This document shows, in pieces, positions 14,086-23,177 of a stretch of DNA of 64,000 nucleotides; the stretch's first letter is position 1, and each line of letters opens with the position of its first letter. Under the pieces are notes generated by a model, which worked only from the letters and a program-made list of their open reading frames with translations, was not told the DNA's origin and did no database searches. The translations under genes were made by a program, and so were the position numbers. The DNA is from Bifidobacterium boum (GTDB taxonomy: Bacteria > Actinomycetota > Actinomycetes > Actinomycetales > Bifidobacteriaceae): the NCBI RefSeq assembly GCF_000741535.1, contig NZ_JGYQ01000007.1, positions 558,001 through 622,000 on the forward strand, read 5' to 3'.

Positions 14086-17000
14086 TCACTTGTACTCGGG
14101 CTCCTCGGCGGCCTGGTCCTCCTTGGCGGAGGCGTCCGGGCGGGCTCCGATGTTGAAGCCGAGGTCGTTCGAGTTGGAGGCGGGGTCGTCGTCTTCCTCG
14201 CGCATGTCGATGGCCTGGCCGTCGGCGTTGAGCACTTCGACGTTCAAGGCGAGCGACTGCATTTCCTTCAGAAGCACCTTGAAGGATTCCGGGATGCCTG
14301 CCGGCGGCAGGTTCTCGCCCTTCACGATGGCTCCGTAGGCGCGCACGCGGCCGTCGACGTCATCGGACTTGGTGGTCATCATCTCGTGCAGCGTGTAGGC
14401 GGCGCCGTAAGCCTCGAGGGCCCACACCTCCATTTCGCCGAAGCGCTGGCCGCCGAACTGGGCCTTGCCGCCAAGCGGCTGCTGGGTGATCATCGAGTAC
14501 GGGCCGGTGGAGCGGGCGTGGATCTTGTCGTCCACCAAGTGATGCAGCTTGAGCATGTACATGTAGCCTACGGAAATCGGCTTGGGGAACGGTTCGCCGG
14601 TACGGCCGTCGAACAGTTGCGCCTTGCCGTCCTCGCCCACGAGCTTGTTGCCGTCCTTGTCCGGCAGCGTGCACTTGAGCAGGCCTTTCAAGGTGTCCGG
14701 ACGGACGCCGTCGAAGACCGGGGTCGCGACCGGTGTGCCCGGAGCGCCCTTTTCAGCACCCTGCGGCACGTACTTCTTCCAAGCGGCCTCAACATCCGGG
14801 TCGATGCTGATATCCCAGCCGGCGTGAGCAATCCACCCGAGGTGGAGTTCCAACACCTGTCCGAGGTTCATTCGGCTCGGCACGCCCAGCGGGTTGAGCA
14901 TGATGTCGACCGGGGTGCCGTCAGCCATGAACGGCATATCCTCTTCCGGAAGGATCCGGGAGATGACGCCCTTGTTGCCGTGGCGGCCGGAAAGCTTGTC
15001 GCCCTGCGTGATCTTACGGTGCTGTGCGATGTACACGCGGATCATCTGGTTGACGCCGTTGGGCAGCTCATCGCCGTCCTCTTCGGCATCTTCGCGGGTG
15101 ATTTCCTTGACCGCGATGACGGTACCGGTCTCGCCGTGCGGCACGCGCAGCGAGGTGTCGCGCACTTCGCGGCTCTTCTCGCCGAAGATGGCGCGCAGCA
15201 GACGCTCCTCCGGGGTCAGCTCGGTTTCGCCCTTCGGGGTGACCTTGCCGACCAGGATGTCGCCGGCTTCGACTTCGGCGCCGATGCGGATGATGCCACG
15301 CTCGTCGAGGTTCGCGACCGCGTCCTCGCCGACGTTCGGCAGGTCGCGGGTGATTTCCTCGGCGCCGAGCTTGGTTTCACGGGCGTCGATCTCGTATTCC
15401 TCGATGTGGATCGAGGACAGGGTGTCGTCGCGCACCAGACGCTGCGAAATGATTACAGCGTCCTCGTAGTTGTAGCCGTTCCACGGCATGAACGCGATGA
15501 GCAGGTTCTTGCCCAGTGCCAAGTCGCCCTTTTCGGTGGCCGGGCCGTCCGCGAGGACGGTGCCCTTCTCCACGCGCTCACCGTGCTTGACGAGCGGGAC
15601 CTGATTGTAGCAGGTCGTCTGGTTGGAACGCTGGAACTTGGCGAGCTTGTAGCTGGACTGCGTGCCGTCGTCGTTCATCGTGCGGATGATGTCGGCGGAC
15701 ACGTAGGTGACCACGCCGTCCTTTTCGGCGAGGATCACGTCACCGGAGTCGACGGCTGCACGCCATTCGGAACCGGTGCCCACGAGCGGGCGCTCGGACT
15801 TGACCAGCGGGACGGCCTGACGCTGCATGTTGGTACCCATGAGCGCTCGGTGGCCTTCATCGTGCTCGAGGAACGGGATCAGGGAGGCGCCGACGGACAC
15901 CATCTGGCGCGGGGAGACATCCATGTAGTCGACCATTTCGACCGGGACATCCTCCGCCTCGCCCTGGGCATCTCGTACGAGGGCTTCCTTGGAGACGAAG
16001 TTGCCGTTCTCGTCGAGCTCCTGGTTGGCCTGCGCGATGACGTGCTCGGCTTCGCGGTCGGCGGTCATGTAGACGACCTCGTCGGTCACATGGCCGTTGA
16101 CGACCTTGCGGTACGGGGTTTCGATGAAGCCGAACGGGTTGATTCGGCCGAAAGTCGCCAGCGAGCCGATCAGGCCGATGTTCGGGCCTTCAGGGGATTC
16201 AATCGGGCACATACGGCCGAAGTGGGACGGGTGCACGTCTCGCACTTCCATGGACGCACGGTCACGGGACAGGCCACCGGGGCCGAGAGCGGACAGACGA
16301 CGCTTGTTCGTCACGCCAGCCAGCGGGTTGTTCTGGTCCATGAACTGCGACAGCTGGGAGGTGCCGAAGAACTCCTTGATGGTCGCGTTGACCGGGCGGA
16401 TGTTGATCAGGGACTGCGGGGTGATGGCCTCGGCGTCCTGCGTAGTCATGCGTTCACGCACGACACGCTCCATACGGCTCAGGCCGGTACGCAGCTGGTT
16501 CTGGATCAGCTCGCCGACCTGGCGGATACGACGGTTGCCGAAGTGGTCGATATCATCCACGTCCACGCGCAGGTCGACCGGTTCGCCGTCGCGCATGCCC
16601 GGGAAAGTCTTCGCGCCGGAGTGCAGGGTCACCAAATACTTGATGGTGGCGATGATGTCTTCACGGCTCAGGCTGCGATCGTTGTAATCACGCTCGAGGC
16701 CCAGCTTGCGGTTGATCTTGTAGCGGCCGACGCGTGCCAGATCATACCGTTTGGTGTTGAAGTAGAAGGAGTCGAGCAGGTTCTTGCCGGCCTCGGGGGT
16801 CGGGGTGTCCGCCGGACGGATCTTCTTGTACAGGTCGACCAGAGCCTCATCCTGCGTGTTGATCGAGGTTTCCTTGGCCAAAGCGTCGATCACCAGAGGG
16901 TAATCCTTGAACGCGTCGGCGATCTCCTGCTTGGTCATGCCGATGGCCATGAGGAACACAATCGCGGACTGCTTGCGCTTGCGGTCCACGCGCACGCCGA

Positions 17001-17655
17001 GAACGTCACGCTTGTCGATTTCGAATTCGAGCCATGCGCCACGGCTCGGGATGATCTTCGCGCCGAAGACTTCCTTGTCGGAGGTGCGGTCGGGCTGACG
17101 GTCGAAATACACGCCCGGGGAGCGCACGAGCTGCGAAACGATGACACGCTCGGTACCGCCGATGATGAAGGTGCCGTGCGGGGTCTGCAGTGGGAAGTCT
17201 CCCATGAAGACGGTCTGGCTCTTGATTTCGCCGGTGTCGCCGTTTTCGAATTCAGCGTTCACGTACAGCGGCGCGGAATAGGTGTAATCCTTCTCCTTGC
17301 ACTCCTGGACCGTATGACGCGGCTCCTCGAAGTACGGGTCGGAGAAGGTCAGGCTCATGGTCTGGGCGAAGTTCTCAATCGGTGAGATCTCCTGGAAGAC
17401 CTCGTCGAGGCCGGAAACGTGCGGAACGGTGTTGGTGCCGTTCTTTTCGTCCTCCTCGACACGCTGCTTCCAACGTTCGTTGCCGATCAGCCAGTCGAAG
17501 CTGTCGGTCTGCACGCCCAGCAGGTAGGGCACATCGATGGGCTCACGGATGGAGCCGAAATTCACGCGATCCGACGCCTTGTGCAGTTTGATGTCATGCT
17601 CGTCGGCACGTGCGATGACTTTGGTGGTGTTCGTCGTAGCTTGTTCAGCAGCCAA
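14086..17655 (-). CDS. rpoB: DNA-directed RNA polymerase subunit beta
   Basis: A 1189-residue beta subunit. I place the start at a TTG at 17655 (MAAEQATTN...), because AAGGA lies 7 nt upstream and the product then begins where I expect actinobacterial orthologues to begin. The longer frame from 17715 adds 20 residues of untypical sequence and is probably leader. The rifampicin-binding cluster is visible as [11 protein letters not shown] then [12 protein letters not shown]. The residue equivalent to E. coli His526 is Asn (codon AAC) in GVTNKRR. Later landmarks include [10 protein letters not shown] and the C-terminal clamp region with [23 protein letters not shown]. It is first in the operon with rpoC. 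Confidence 0.97.
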   Translation of the reverse strand: MAAEQATTNTTKVIARADEHDIKLHKASDRVNFGSIREPIDVPYLLGVQTDSFDWLIGNERWKQRVEEDEKNGTNTVPHVSGLDEVFQEISPIENFAQTMSLTFSDPYFEEPRHTVQECKEKDYTYSAPLYVNAEFENGDTGEIKSQTVFMGDFPLQTPHGTFIIGGTERVIVSQLVRSPGVYFDRQPDRTSDKEVFGAKIIPSRGAWLEFEIDKRDVLGVRVDRKRKQSAIVFLMAIGMTKQEIADAFKDYPLVIDALAKETSINTQDEALVDLYKKIRPADTPTPEAGKNLLDSFYFNTKRYDLARVGRYKINRKLGLERDYNDRSLSREDIIATIKYLVTLHSGAKTFPGMRDGEPVDLRVDVDDIDHFGNRRIRQVGELIQNQLRTGLSRMERVVRERMTTQDAEAITPQSLINIRPVNATIKEFFGTSQLSQFMDQNNPLAGVTNKRRLSALGPGGLSRDRASMEVRDVHPSHFGRMCPIESPEGPNIGLIGSLATFGRINPFGFIETPYRKVVNGHVTDEVVYMTADREAEHVIAQANQELDENGNFVSKEALVRDAQGEAEDVPVEMVDYMDVSPRQMVSVGASLIPFLEHDEGHRALMGTNMQRQAVPLVKSERPLVGTGSEWRAAVDSGDVILAEKDGVVTYVSADIIRTMNDDGTQSSYKLAKFQRSNQTTCYNQVPLVKHGERVEKGTVLADGPATEKGDLALGKNLLIAFMPWNGYNYEDAVIISQRLVRDDTLSSIHIEEYEIDARETKLGAEEITRDLPNVGEDAVANLDERGIIRIGAEVEAGDILVGKVTPKGETELTPEERLLRAIFGEKSREVRDTSLRVPHGETGTVIAVKEITREDAEEDGDELPNGVNQMIRVYIAQHRKITQGDKLSGRHGNKGVISRILPEEDMPFMADGTPVDIMLNPLGVPSRMNLGQVLELHLGWIAHAGWDISIDPDVEAAWKKYVPQGAEKGAPGTPVATPVFDGVRPDTLKGLLKCTLPDKDGNKLVGEDGKAQLFDGRTGEPFPKPISVGYMYMLKLHHLVDDKIHARSTGPYSMITQQPLGGKAQFGGQRFGEMEVWALEAYGAAYTLHEMMTTKSDDVDGRVRAYGAIVKGENLPPAGIPESFKVLLKEMQSLALNVEVLNADGQAIDMREEDDDPASNSNDLGFNIGARPDASAKEDQAAEEPEYK

Positions 17656-17786
17656 TGGACGTTCCTTATCGCTCGCTTTGTCGTTTGTTCCCCGGAAACG
17701 CAGGCGGACGGCCACTATATGCTGCTCGCGGGCGCTTCTTCACTGTCAGCATGCCCGCAATATGACACACTTTACGCAAATTCAAT

Positions 17787-17815
17787 AGGATAGCCGATTG
17801 TTATACGATACGCAA
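17787..17815 (-). promoter_or_regulatory. Candidate rpoB promoter
   Basis: On the minus strand a -35-like TTGCGT (17815-17810) and a -10-like TATCCT (17792-17787) are separated by exactly 17 nt, about 130 nt upstream of the rpoB start. A second overlapping candidate (TTGAAT, 17 nt, TATTGC) lies just downstream. These are consensus resemblances only. Confidence 0.4.
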
Positions 17816-17876
17816 CCACGACACGCTCGACGTCACGGTTGTGGGAGCTGATTCATGCGCCACCGCATCCCACCCG

Positions 17877-18539
17877 CTACTGGACCGTGATGGTGACCTT
17901 GTTGCTGACGATTTTCGGATGGTCTCTCATCGACAATTGCGCGGTATACGTACCCGCGTCGACCTTCGGCAATTTCGAATCCTCAGTGCAGGTTTGCCCG
18001 GAACGATTCGTATTCCACGTCATCGTCTGCGTATCGGTGTCCCCCGCCGCGAGCAGCAGTTTACGCGAATCGACATCGCACGCGTCGGAACGCCATACAG
18101 TGTCGCCGCCCGAGGTGATGGTCAGGACCCGCGAATGGTCCGAAGCATCAATCAGGCAACTGCTGCTGTCTTTGGGAACGAATGTGATCGTCGCCGTGAA
18201 TTTCATCGCCCCGCCGACAGGCACCGACTGCGAATCCGATTGCAGTGACAGTTTGACGTTTGACGCCGTGCAATCCTTCACCTTGCTTTTCTGCTTGGGA
18301 GCAGGCACAGCCTTGCGTGACAACGCCATCAGATCGTCATGCCGGATTGTCGCGTCAATCGCCGCCATGCCACGGCCGAGACTGTACACGCAGAACACCG
18401 CCAATGCGAGCGTCACCAGCACCACGATCAGCGCGACGATACGCCGCCTGCGATACACCCGCCGCTGACGTTTGGACAGTTTACGACGAGGGCGACGATT
18501 GCGCGGCTTGCTGGAGGTGCGCTGGCTGCTCGATGACAT
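17877..18539 (-). CDS. Conserved-looking single-pass membrane protein, function unknown
   Basis: 220 residues. The first 34 are extremely Arg/Lys/Ser-rich and should be cytoplasmic. One membrane helix follows (about 35-56, IVALIVVLVTLALAVFCVYS), then an extracytoplasmic region of about 160 residues with four cysteines (C in KDCTAS, SSCLID, SDACDV, QTCTED) and beta-rich, Ig-like sequence containing VPVGGAMKFTATITF and GTYTAQLSM. That suggests a type II membrane protein with a disulfide-stabilised beta-sandwich. It lies 49 nt downstream of mutY on the same strand and upstream of rpoB. A TACACT hexamer sits 7 nt before its ATG. I do not recognise a named family. Confidence 0.75.
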   Translation of the reverse strand: MSSSSQRTSSKPRNRRPRRKLSKRQRRVYRRRRIVALIVVLVTLALAVFCVYSLGRGMAAIDATIRHDDLMALSRKAVPAPKQKSKVKDCTASNVKLSLQSDSQSVPVGGAMKFTATITFVPKDSSSCLIDASDHSRVLTITSGGDTVWRSDACDVDSRKLLLAAGDTDTQTMTWNTNRSGQTCTEDSKLPKVDAGTYTAQLSMRDHPKIVSNKVTITVQ

Positions 18540-18546
18540 ACGACCC

Positions 18547-18552
18547 AGTGTA
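18547..18552 (-). promoter_or_regulatory. Candidate -10 element, leaderless membrane-protein gene
   Basis: TACACT on the minus strand, 7 nt before the ATG at 18539, with no Shine-Dalgarno sequence between them. Confidence 0.35.
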
Positions 18553-18588
18553 GTCTCGCCGGTGAAGTCATGTCACATGAGCATCGCA

Positions 18589-19614
18589 TCAATCTTCGGA
18601 AGTGTCGGCATCCGTGCCTGCGGCGGCGGACCCGGCGGGCAGACGAATCCCCTCATCGCCGACAATCTCAATCAAACCATCCTCGTCAAGCGAAGCGACA
18701 CACGCGTCAAGCTGCGCCCGATCCGCCCACAATGCTCTCACGTGCGCACGCGACAATAGCGGAGCATCTTCAGGCAAAGCACGCAATGCAGCAAGAATAA
18801 TGCCGCGCACCTGCCGGTTCGTGCCGGCGAACCGCTGACGGGGACGGGTACGCCGCTGCCCCAATCCGGGACGGCCCGCCGCAAGAAACGCGCACCGCGA
18901 GGCGAGCGGACAAGCCGCACAATCCGGGGATTTCGCCGCACACACCAAGGCGCCCAGCTCCATCACCGCTTCATTCCACACCACACTGGCGGCCTTGTCT
19001 TCAGGAAGCACGCGCGAAGCGAGGTCCCGGTCCTTCGCCGTCGCGGAACCGCCCAACGATTCCTCGCCGGAAAACACGCGCTTCAACACGCGGCGGATAT
19101 TCGTGTCAATCACCGTGATGCGCTCGCCGAACGCGAAACTCATGACTGCGCTCGCCGTGTAATCGCCGATGCCGGGCAGGGCGAGCAGCTCATCGTAGTT
19201 GCGCGGCAGCTGGTTACCGTATTGTGTGGCGACCGTGCGGGCGCATTCTTGGAGTCGTAGGGCGCGACGTGGGTAACCGAGGCGTCCCCATGCGGTGATG
19301 ACTTCCGCCGTGGACGCGGCGGCGAGTGCTTCCGGGTCTGGCCAGTGGCGCATCCACGCGGTCCAGTAGGGTACGACCCGGTTCATCTGGGTTTGCTGGC
19401 TCATCACTTCGCTGACGAGCACGCCCCACGGAGTGGTCCGGCCGAATCGCCATGGCAGGTCACGGGCGTTCGCATGCCACCATGTGGCAAGAGCGTGTTG
19501 GATTCGAGTGACGTTGTCTGCGGCCGCAGCGGGATGCGGGATGCGGCGAGCTTGACGGCTTGGGGCTGATGACGTGTCTGGCACGCGGCACGGGTCGGGT
19601 TGATTGTCGTTCAT
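18589..19614 (-). CDS. mutY: A/G-specific adenine DNA glycosylase
   Basis: A base-excision repair enzyme that removes adenine mispaired with 8-oxoguanine. From the ATG at 19614 (MNDNQPD) it has 341 residues; the upstream extension of the frame overlaps trmL and is not needed. Visible features are the catalytic Glu in VSEVMSQQTQ, the helix-hairpin-helix LPGIGDYTASAVMSFAFGE followed by the catalytic Asp in VIDTNIRRVLKR, and a textbook 4Fe-4S loop C-x6-C-x2-C-x5-C (VCAAKSPDCAACPLASRC). The C-terminal region after the cluster is short, so the full Nudix-like 8-oxoG recognition domain seen in E. coli MutY appears reduced or absent. TACAAT lies 10 nt before the start. Confidence 0.93.
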   Translation of the reverse strand: MNDNQPDPCRVPDTSSAPSRQARRIPHPAAAADNVTRIQHALATWWHANARDLPWRFGRTTPWGVLVSEVMSQQTQMNRVVPYWTAWMRHWPDPEALAAASTAEVITAWGRLGYPRRALRLQECARTVATQYGNQLPRNYDELLALPGIGDYTASAVMSFAFGERITVIDTNIRRVLKRVFSGEESLGGSATAKDRDLASRVLPEDKAASVVWNEAVMELGALVCAAKSPDCAACPLASRCAFLAAGRPGLGQRRTRPRQRFAGTNRQVRGIILAALRALPEDAPLLSRAHVRALWADRAQLDACVASLDEDGLIEIVGDEGIRLPAGSAAAGTDADTSED

Positions 19615-19690
19615 CGTGTGCCGTATTGTAGCATCCGATCGGGGCACGGGTGACCTGCGGCTGTCGGTTGAGCGGGTTAGGTTGGAGCGT

Positions 19691-20365
19691 ATGACACATG
19701 AAGCCAATCCGCAGCAGTCTCAGGATGCCGGTGCGTCGGCGAATCCGGAGGCGAAAGTCGAGTCGATGTTCGAATACGGGTATCGCAAGTCGAATTATGG
19801 GCCGGATGAGCTCGTCACTGACGCGCATGGTAATCCGATCAATGTGACGGATGCGATGATGAGCGCGGAGGATGCGGCGAAAGCCGAGACGAGTACGCCG
19901 CACCTGTGCTATTACTCGCCGCGTATCCCCGGCAATACGGGGTCGGCGATCCGCCTGTGCGCGGTGACGGGCACGATTCTGCATCTGGTTGAGCCGCTTG
20001 GATTTAATCTGCATGATACCAAGCTGCGCCGTGCTGGTTTGGATTATCACGATATGGCGCACGTGGTATTGCACCCGGATTTTGACAATCTGGTGGAGTC
20101 GATGCCGAATTCGCGGATTATCGCGTTCACCGCCCATGCGACGAAACTGTATACGGAGGTTGAGTACCGGCCGACGGATATTTTGCTGTTCGGTCCTGAG
20201 CCAGGCAATATTCCTGATCCGACGGATATCATGTTCGGCCCGCATGTCGCCGAGCAGGTGCGACTGCCGATGCGCCCGAGCCTGCGGAGCCTGAATCTGA
20301 CCAACTGCGCGTCCATAGCCATCTACGAAGCCTGGCGCCAACTCAAATTCAAGGGCGGCGCGTAA
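19691..20365 (+). CDS. trmL: tRNA (cytidine(34)-2'-O)-methyltransferase, TrmL-like SPOUT enzyme
   Basis: 224 residues from the ATG at 19691 (MTHEANPQQ), which has GGAG three nt upstream. The frame is open back to 19604, but that part overlaps mutY. After a roughly 70-residue Ala/Glu-rich N-terminal extension comes the SPOUT core: LCYYSPRIPGNTGSAIRLC (the PxIPxNTGxxxR motif), HLVEPLGF, then the knot with LLFGPEPGNIPD and the AdoMet-binding C-terminal VRLPMRPSLRSLNLTNCASIAIYEAWRQ. The known family methylates the wobble ribose of tRNA-Leu. The N-terminal extension is longer than in E. coli TrmL (about 157 residues). It is divergent from mutY and ends in a strong terminator. Confidence 0.9.
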   Translation: MTHEANPQQSQDAGASANPEAKVESMFEYGYRKSNYGPDELVTDAHGNPINVTDAMMSAEDAAKAETSTPHLCYYSPRIPGNTGSAIRLCAVTGTILHLVEPLGFNLHDTKLRRAGLDYHDMAHVVLHPDFDNLVESMPNSRIIAFTAHATKLYTEVEYRPTDILLFGPEPGNIPDPTDIMFGPHVAEQVRLPMRPSLRSLNLTNCASIAIYEAWRQLKFKGGA

Positions 20366-20481
20366 AGCGAAACAGCCCAGTGGGCTGTTTCGTAGCGCCG
20401 CTGAGGGCCGATCATATCGAGGCCCGAAGCAGAAAAAACGGCGCGTAAGCGCACAAAACAAAAAACAAGCCCGGCGCGTAA
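20356..20481 (+). repeat. Three copies of CGGCGCGTAA
   Basis: The 10-mer CGGCGCGTAA occurs at 20356-20365 (including the trmL stop codon), 20439-20448 and 20472-20481. It looks like two extra copies of the trmL 3' end; the origin is unknown. Confidence 0.6.
20368..20392 (+). terminator. trmL intrinsic terminator
   Basis: Inverted repeat CGAAACAGCCC-AGT-GGGCTGTTTCG three nt after the trmL stop codon. It has an 11-12 bp stem and the TTT inside the 3' arm. Confidence 0.75.
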
Positions 20482-20483
20482 TT

Positions 20484-20890
20484 GGGAGAGTTTGGTCTAT
20501 CGTCCTGATTCTCAGTGTGTCCGCAGCACTGACGCTTCGCGAGGAGATTACCTCTGTTAGATCCTGCTGGGAGTTCGAACCGGAATCGGCATGCCGGTTG
20601 CTTTCTCCCGGGAGAAGTCCATGGATGACGAAATCCGCGGCTGTTCTCCCGGGAGAAATCGCGAATTGCTCAATCAACGGCTATTCTCCCGTACGACCCG
20701 TGGGAGTGTATGGGAATCCGCTCTCTTCACGGATAATCTCCCATCGAAAACGTTGGAATTCTGCGATTCTTCAAAATCAGCACAGAAGCAGTTCGTGGGA
20801 GAACAACATCAGAATAATGCATTCGCAACAAACTCCCACAAAAAAACCGGGAGATTATCCACCAGAGGCCGGTTAATGCGAGATTTCCCA
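20484..20890. repeat. Array of TTCTCCC/GGGAGAA inverted-repeat motifs
   Basis: Two perfect 14-bp palindromes TTCTCCCGGGAGAA lie at 20603-20616 and 20644-20657 with centres 41 bp apart, followed by TTCTCCCG at 20684 paired with GGGAG at 20702. Looser half-sites lie at 20484 (GGGAGAG), 20569 (GGGAG), 20738 (TCTCCCAT), 20797 (GGGAGAA), 20833 (CTCCCA) and 20849 (GGGAGAT). Both orientations occur. It sits in a gene-free region between convergent genes. A DNA-binding protein's site cluster or a structured RNA are both possible. Confidence 0.75.
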
Positions 20891-20968
20891 CGCCCGTCGT
20901 TGACGTAGTTGAGCTGAATTCGACACGGCGGTTCCGTAATCGCACGACGAAATCCCGGACTTCTTCAC

Positions 20969-21008
20969 CTTCTGCCGACGCTGAGCCGCCCCTCATCGTC
21001 GGCAGAAG
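20969..21008. repeat. CTTCTGCCGACG hairpin, copy 1
   Basis: Perfect 12-bp arms (20969-20980 and 20997-21008) with TGAG/CTCA pairing inside the loop. The same arm sequence forms the hairpin at 56204-56245, so this is a repeated element within the window. Confidence 0.75.
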
Positions 21009-21104
21009 ATTGAGGGAGCGAGTCGGGACCGTGATGCTCGCACGCGTAGGTTGACTGGCTGCGCGTAGACGTATGCGGCATTATCAGCGGATCGGTAAGC
21101 ATCG

Positions 21105-21146
21105 CGACGGGCCGCGTACCGGGATTATCCGGTGCGCGGCCCGTCG
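21105..21146 (-). terminator. Terminator hairpin of the DUF711 gene
   Basis: Nested stem CGACGGGCCGCG...CGCGGCCCGTCG with ACCGG/CCGGT pairing inside, about 55 nt after the stop codon of the DUF711 gene. No T tract follows on the minus strand. Confidence 0.6.
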
Positions 21147-21200
21147 GGTCACATCCAATACCTTGGATTACTTGGATATTCTGACGCCCTTTGTAGCAGC

Positions 21201-22565
21201 TCAGTTCTTGAAGCTGTGGATTGGGGCGGGGATTCGGCCGCCGCGCGACACGAAGGCCTCGCAGCTGGCGGTGTTGACCGGCATGATCGGCGCGTAGCCC
21301 ATAAGACCGCCGAATTCCGCGGATTCGCCGACACCCTTGCCGATGACCGGAATCACGCGCACGGCGGTTGTCTTCTGGTTGACCATACCGATGGCCGCCT
21401 CGTCGGCGATCAGGCCGGAGATGGTGGACGGCGTGGTATCGCCCGGAATCGCAATCATGTCAAGGCCGACCGAGCACACGCACGTCATCGCCTCGAGCTT
21501 TTCGATGCGCAGGCAACCGGACGCCGCCGCGTCGATCATGTTCTTGTCCTCGGAAACCGGGATGAACGCGCCGGACAGACCGCCGACATACGAGGACGCC
21601 ATGATGCCGCCCTTCTTGACCTGGTCGTTAAGCATGGCCAGCGCCGCGGTGGTGCCGGGCGCGCCGACCTGCTCAAGCCCGCATTTCTCAAGCACTTCGC
21701 CGACGGAGTCACCGGCAGCGGCGGTCGGAGCAAGCGACAGATCGATGATGCCGAACGGGATGCCGAGCCGGCGCGACGCCTCCTGGGCGACCAGCTGGCC
21801 GACACGCGTGATCTTGAACGCGGTGCGCTTGATGGTCTCGCACAGGAATTCGAAATCCTTACCCTTGGCCTCGTCAAGCGCGCGGGAGACCACACCCGGG
21901 CCCGAAACACCGACATTGATGACCGCGTCGCCTTCGGTGACGCCATGGAAGCCGCCCGCCATGAACGGGTTGTCATCCGGCGCGTTGCAGAACACCACAA
22001 GCTTGGTGCAGCCGTCGCTGTCGGTCTCGCGGGTGGCGTAGGCGACGTCCTTGACGATGTGACCGAGCAGGTAAACCGCGTTCATGTCAATGCCGGTCTT
22101 GGTGGAGCCGACGTTCACCGACGAGCACACGATGTCGGTTTCGCTCAGCGCCTGCGGCAGGGAGCGGATGAGCATCTCCTCGGCGGGCGTCATGGATTTG
22201 GAAACAAGTGCGGAGTATCCGCCAATCAAGTCAACGCCGACAGTTTTCGCGGCTTTGTCAAGCGCATGGGCGATGCGCACAAAATCCTCGGAGCTCTTGC
22301 AAGCACTGGCTCCGACCAGCGAGATCGGCGTGACGGTGATGCGCTTGTTGACGATCGGAATGCCGTAATCGCGTTCGATGGCCTCGCCCGTGGAGACCAG
22401 ATCCTTGGCGTAGGTGGTGATTTTGCGATAGATGTTGTCGCACACCTCGTCCACAGTGTCGGCAGCGCAGTCAAGCAGGCTGATGCCCATGGTGATGGTG
22501 CGCACGTCGAGCTTCTCTTGCTCGATCATCTTGTTGGTCTCGTGGACCTCCATGATATTCAGCAT
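21201..22565 (-). CDS. DUF711 (UPF0210) family protein
   Basis: 454 residues from the ATG at 22565 (MLNIMEVHE), with AAGGA about 11 nt upstream. It matches the DUF711/UPF0210 family: Gly- and Ser-rich segments such as [65 protein letters not shown] and a C-terminal [16 protein letters not shown]. This family is sometimes annotated as PFL-like, but it lacks the glycyl-radical motif of pyruvate formate-lyase, so that name should not be read as activity. The gene lies 67 nt behind an ACT-domain gene, a pairing I recall as widespread in Gram-positive bacteria. The biochemical function is unknown. Confidence 0.88.
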   Translation of the reverse strand: MLNIMEVHETNKMIEQEKLDVRTITMGISLLDCAADTVDEVCDNIYRKITTYAKDLVSTGEAIERDYGIPIVNKRITVTPISLVGASACKSSEDFVRIAHALDKAAKTVGVDLIGGYSALVSKSMTPAEEMLIRSLPQALSETDIVCSSVNVGSTKTGIDMNAVYLLGHIVKDVAYATRETDSDGCTKLVVFCNAPDDNPFMAGGFHGVTEGDAVINVGVSGPGVVSRALDEAKGKDFEFLCETIKRTAFKITRVGQLVAQEASRRLGIPFGIIDLSLAPTAAAGDSVGEVLEKCGLEQVGAPGTTAALAMLNDQVKKGGIMASSYVGGLSGAFIPVSEDKNMIDAAASGCLRIEKLEAMTCVCSVGLDMIAIPGDTTPSTISGLIADEAAIGMVNQKTTAVRVIPVIGKGVGESAEFGGLMGYAPIMPVNTASCEAFVSRGGRIPAPIHSFKN

Positions 22566-22632
22566 GGTCGTGTCTGTCCTTTTCGATTCGTTCGGTTGCG
22601 TTCTTGCGCGGCGATCCGCGTGGTGGATGGAC

Positions 22633-22905
22633 TCAGACGCGATGCATCTTGGTGAAGATCTCTTCACGCTGGCAGCGGATGCGCACGCCGATTTCTTCGC
22701 CGAGCTTGTCGAGGTCGTTGACCATGGTGCCGAATTCGTTGTCGGCATTGCTGTAATCGACGATCATCATCATGTTGAAGAACCCGTCGATGATGGTCTG
22801 CGAGATGTCGAGGACGTTGACATGGTGACCGGAAAGGTACGTGCAGACGCGGGCGATGATGCCGACGGTGTCCTGGCCTACGACGGTGATGATTGCCTTG
22901 TTCAT
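22633..22905 (-). CDS. ACT domain protein (UPF0237 family)
   Basis: 90 residues from the ATG at 22905 ([10 protein letters not shown]), with GGGAG four nt before the start; the longer frame from 22968 has no such site. The whole protein is one ACT domain: beta strand AIITVVG, helix [15 protein letters not shown], strand [10 protein letters not shown], strand [11 protein letters not shown], helix [13 protein letters not shown] and strand [14 protein letters not shown] domains bind amino acids or other small ligands and regulate partner proteins. The conserved neighbour is the DUF711 gene directly downstream, so the likely job is ligand sensing for, or complex formation with, that protein. Confidence 0.88.
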   Translation of the reverse strand: MNKAIITVVGQDTVGIIARVCTYLSGHHVNVLDISQTIIDGFFNMMMIVDYSNADNEFGTMVNDLDKLGEEIGVRIRCQREEIFTKMHRV

Positions 22906-23092
22906 GGATCTCCCTTGGAAAATCGGTGCGATGGTATCCAGATGAATACAAGTATAGGGAATGCACACGTCATCGGGCCGGGAATGTCCGTTTCGGGACG
23001 ATTTGCCTAAGGCGGAAGGATGCCGACTCGCTGTGCAAAATAGCGGACGTCAAGTCAACGACGCCTGAAGCGGGACACATAAAACAACAGAC

Positions 23093-23136
23093 GCCCGAAA
23101 CGAACTCGGCATTGTTGCCGACGGTCCGTTCCGGGC
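23093..23136 (-). terminator. gal operon terminator
   Basis: Outer arms GCCCG/CGGGC with a near-perfect continuation and an inner hairpin TCGGCA-TTGT-TGCCGA (23106-23121), about 40 nt after galK. A T-rich GTTGTTTTATG follows on the minus strand. Confidence 0.7.
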
Positions 23137-23177
23137 ATCTCGGCCTTGCTGACGTTCCCCGTGTCAGTCGATCTGTA

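Larger units (their letters stand above)
20393..21104. other. Long gene-free stretch between convergent trmL and the DUF711 gene
   Basis: More than 700 bp without a convincing gene. ORFs of up to about 119 codons exist, but their composition is not coding-like and no start has a good ribosome binding site. The stretch holds the CGGCGCGTAA copies, the TTCTCCC/GGGAGAA array and a CTTCTGCCGACG hairpin. Confidence 0.6.

Noticed and set aside
20566..20590. tRNA-like T-loop GTTCGAAC
   Set aside because: No matching acceptor, D or anticodon stem could be drawn around it.
20603..20853. CRISPR array from the repeated GGGAGAA motifs
   Set aside because: Repeats are short palindromes with unequal spacing and mixed orientation, and no cas gene is present.
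20591..20908. Short ORFs of 100-120 codons in the trmL-DUF711 gap
   Set aside because: They run through the inverted-repeat array, have no convincing ribosome binding site and no recognisable sequence.
21201..22565. Pyruvate formate-lyase function suggested by the usual PFL-family label
   Set aside because: No glycyl-radical loop or active-site Cys pair is present; the protein belongs to DUF711.
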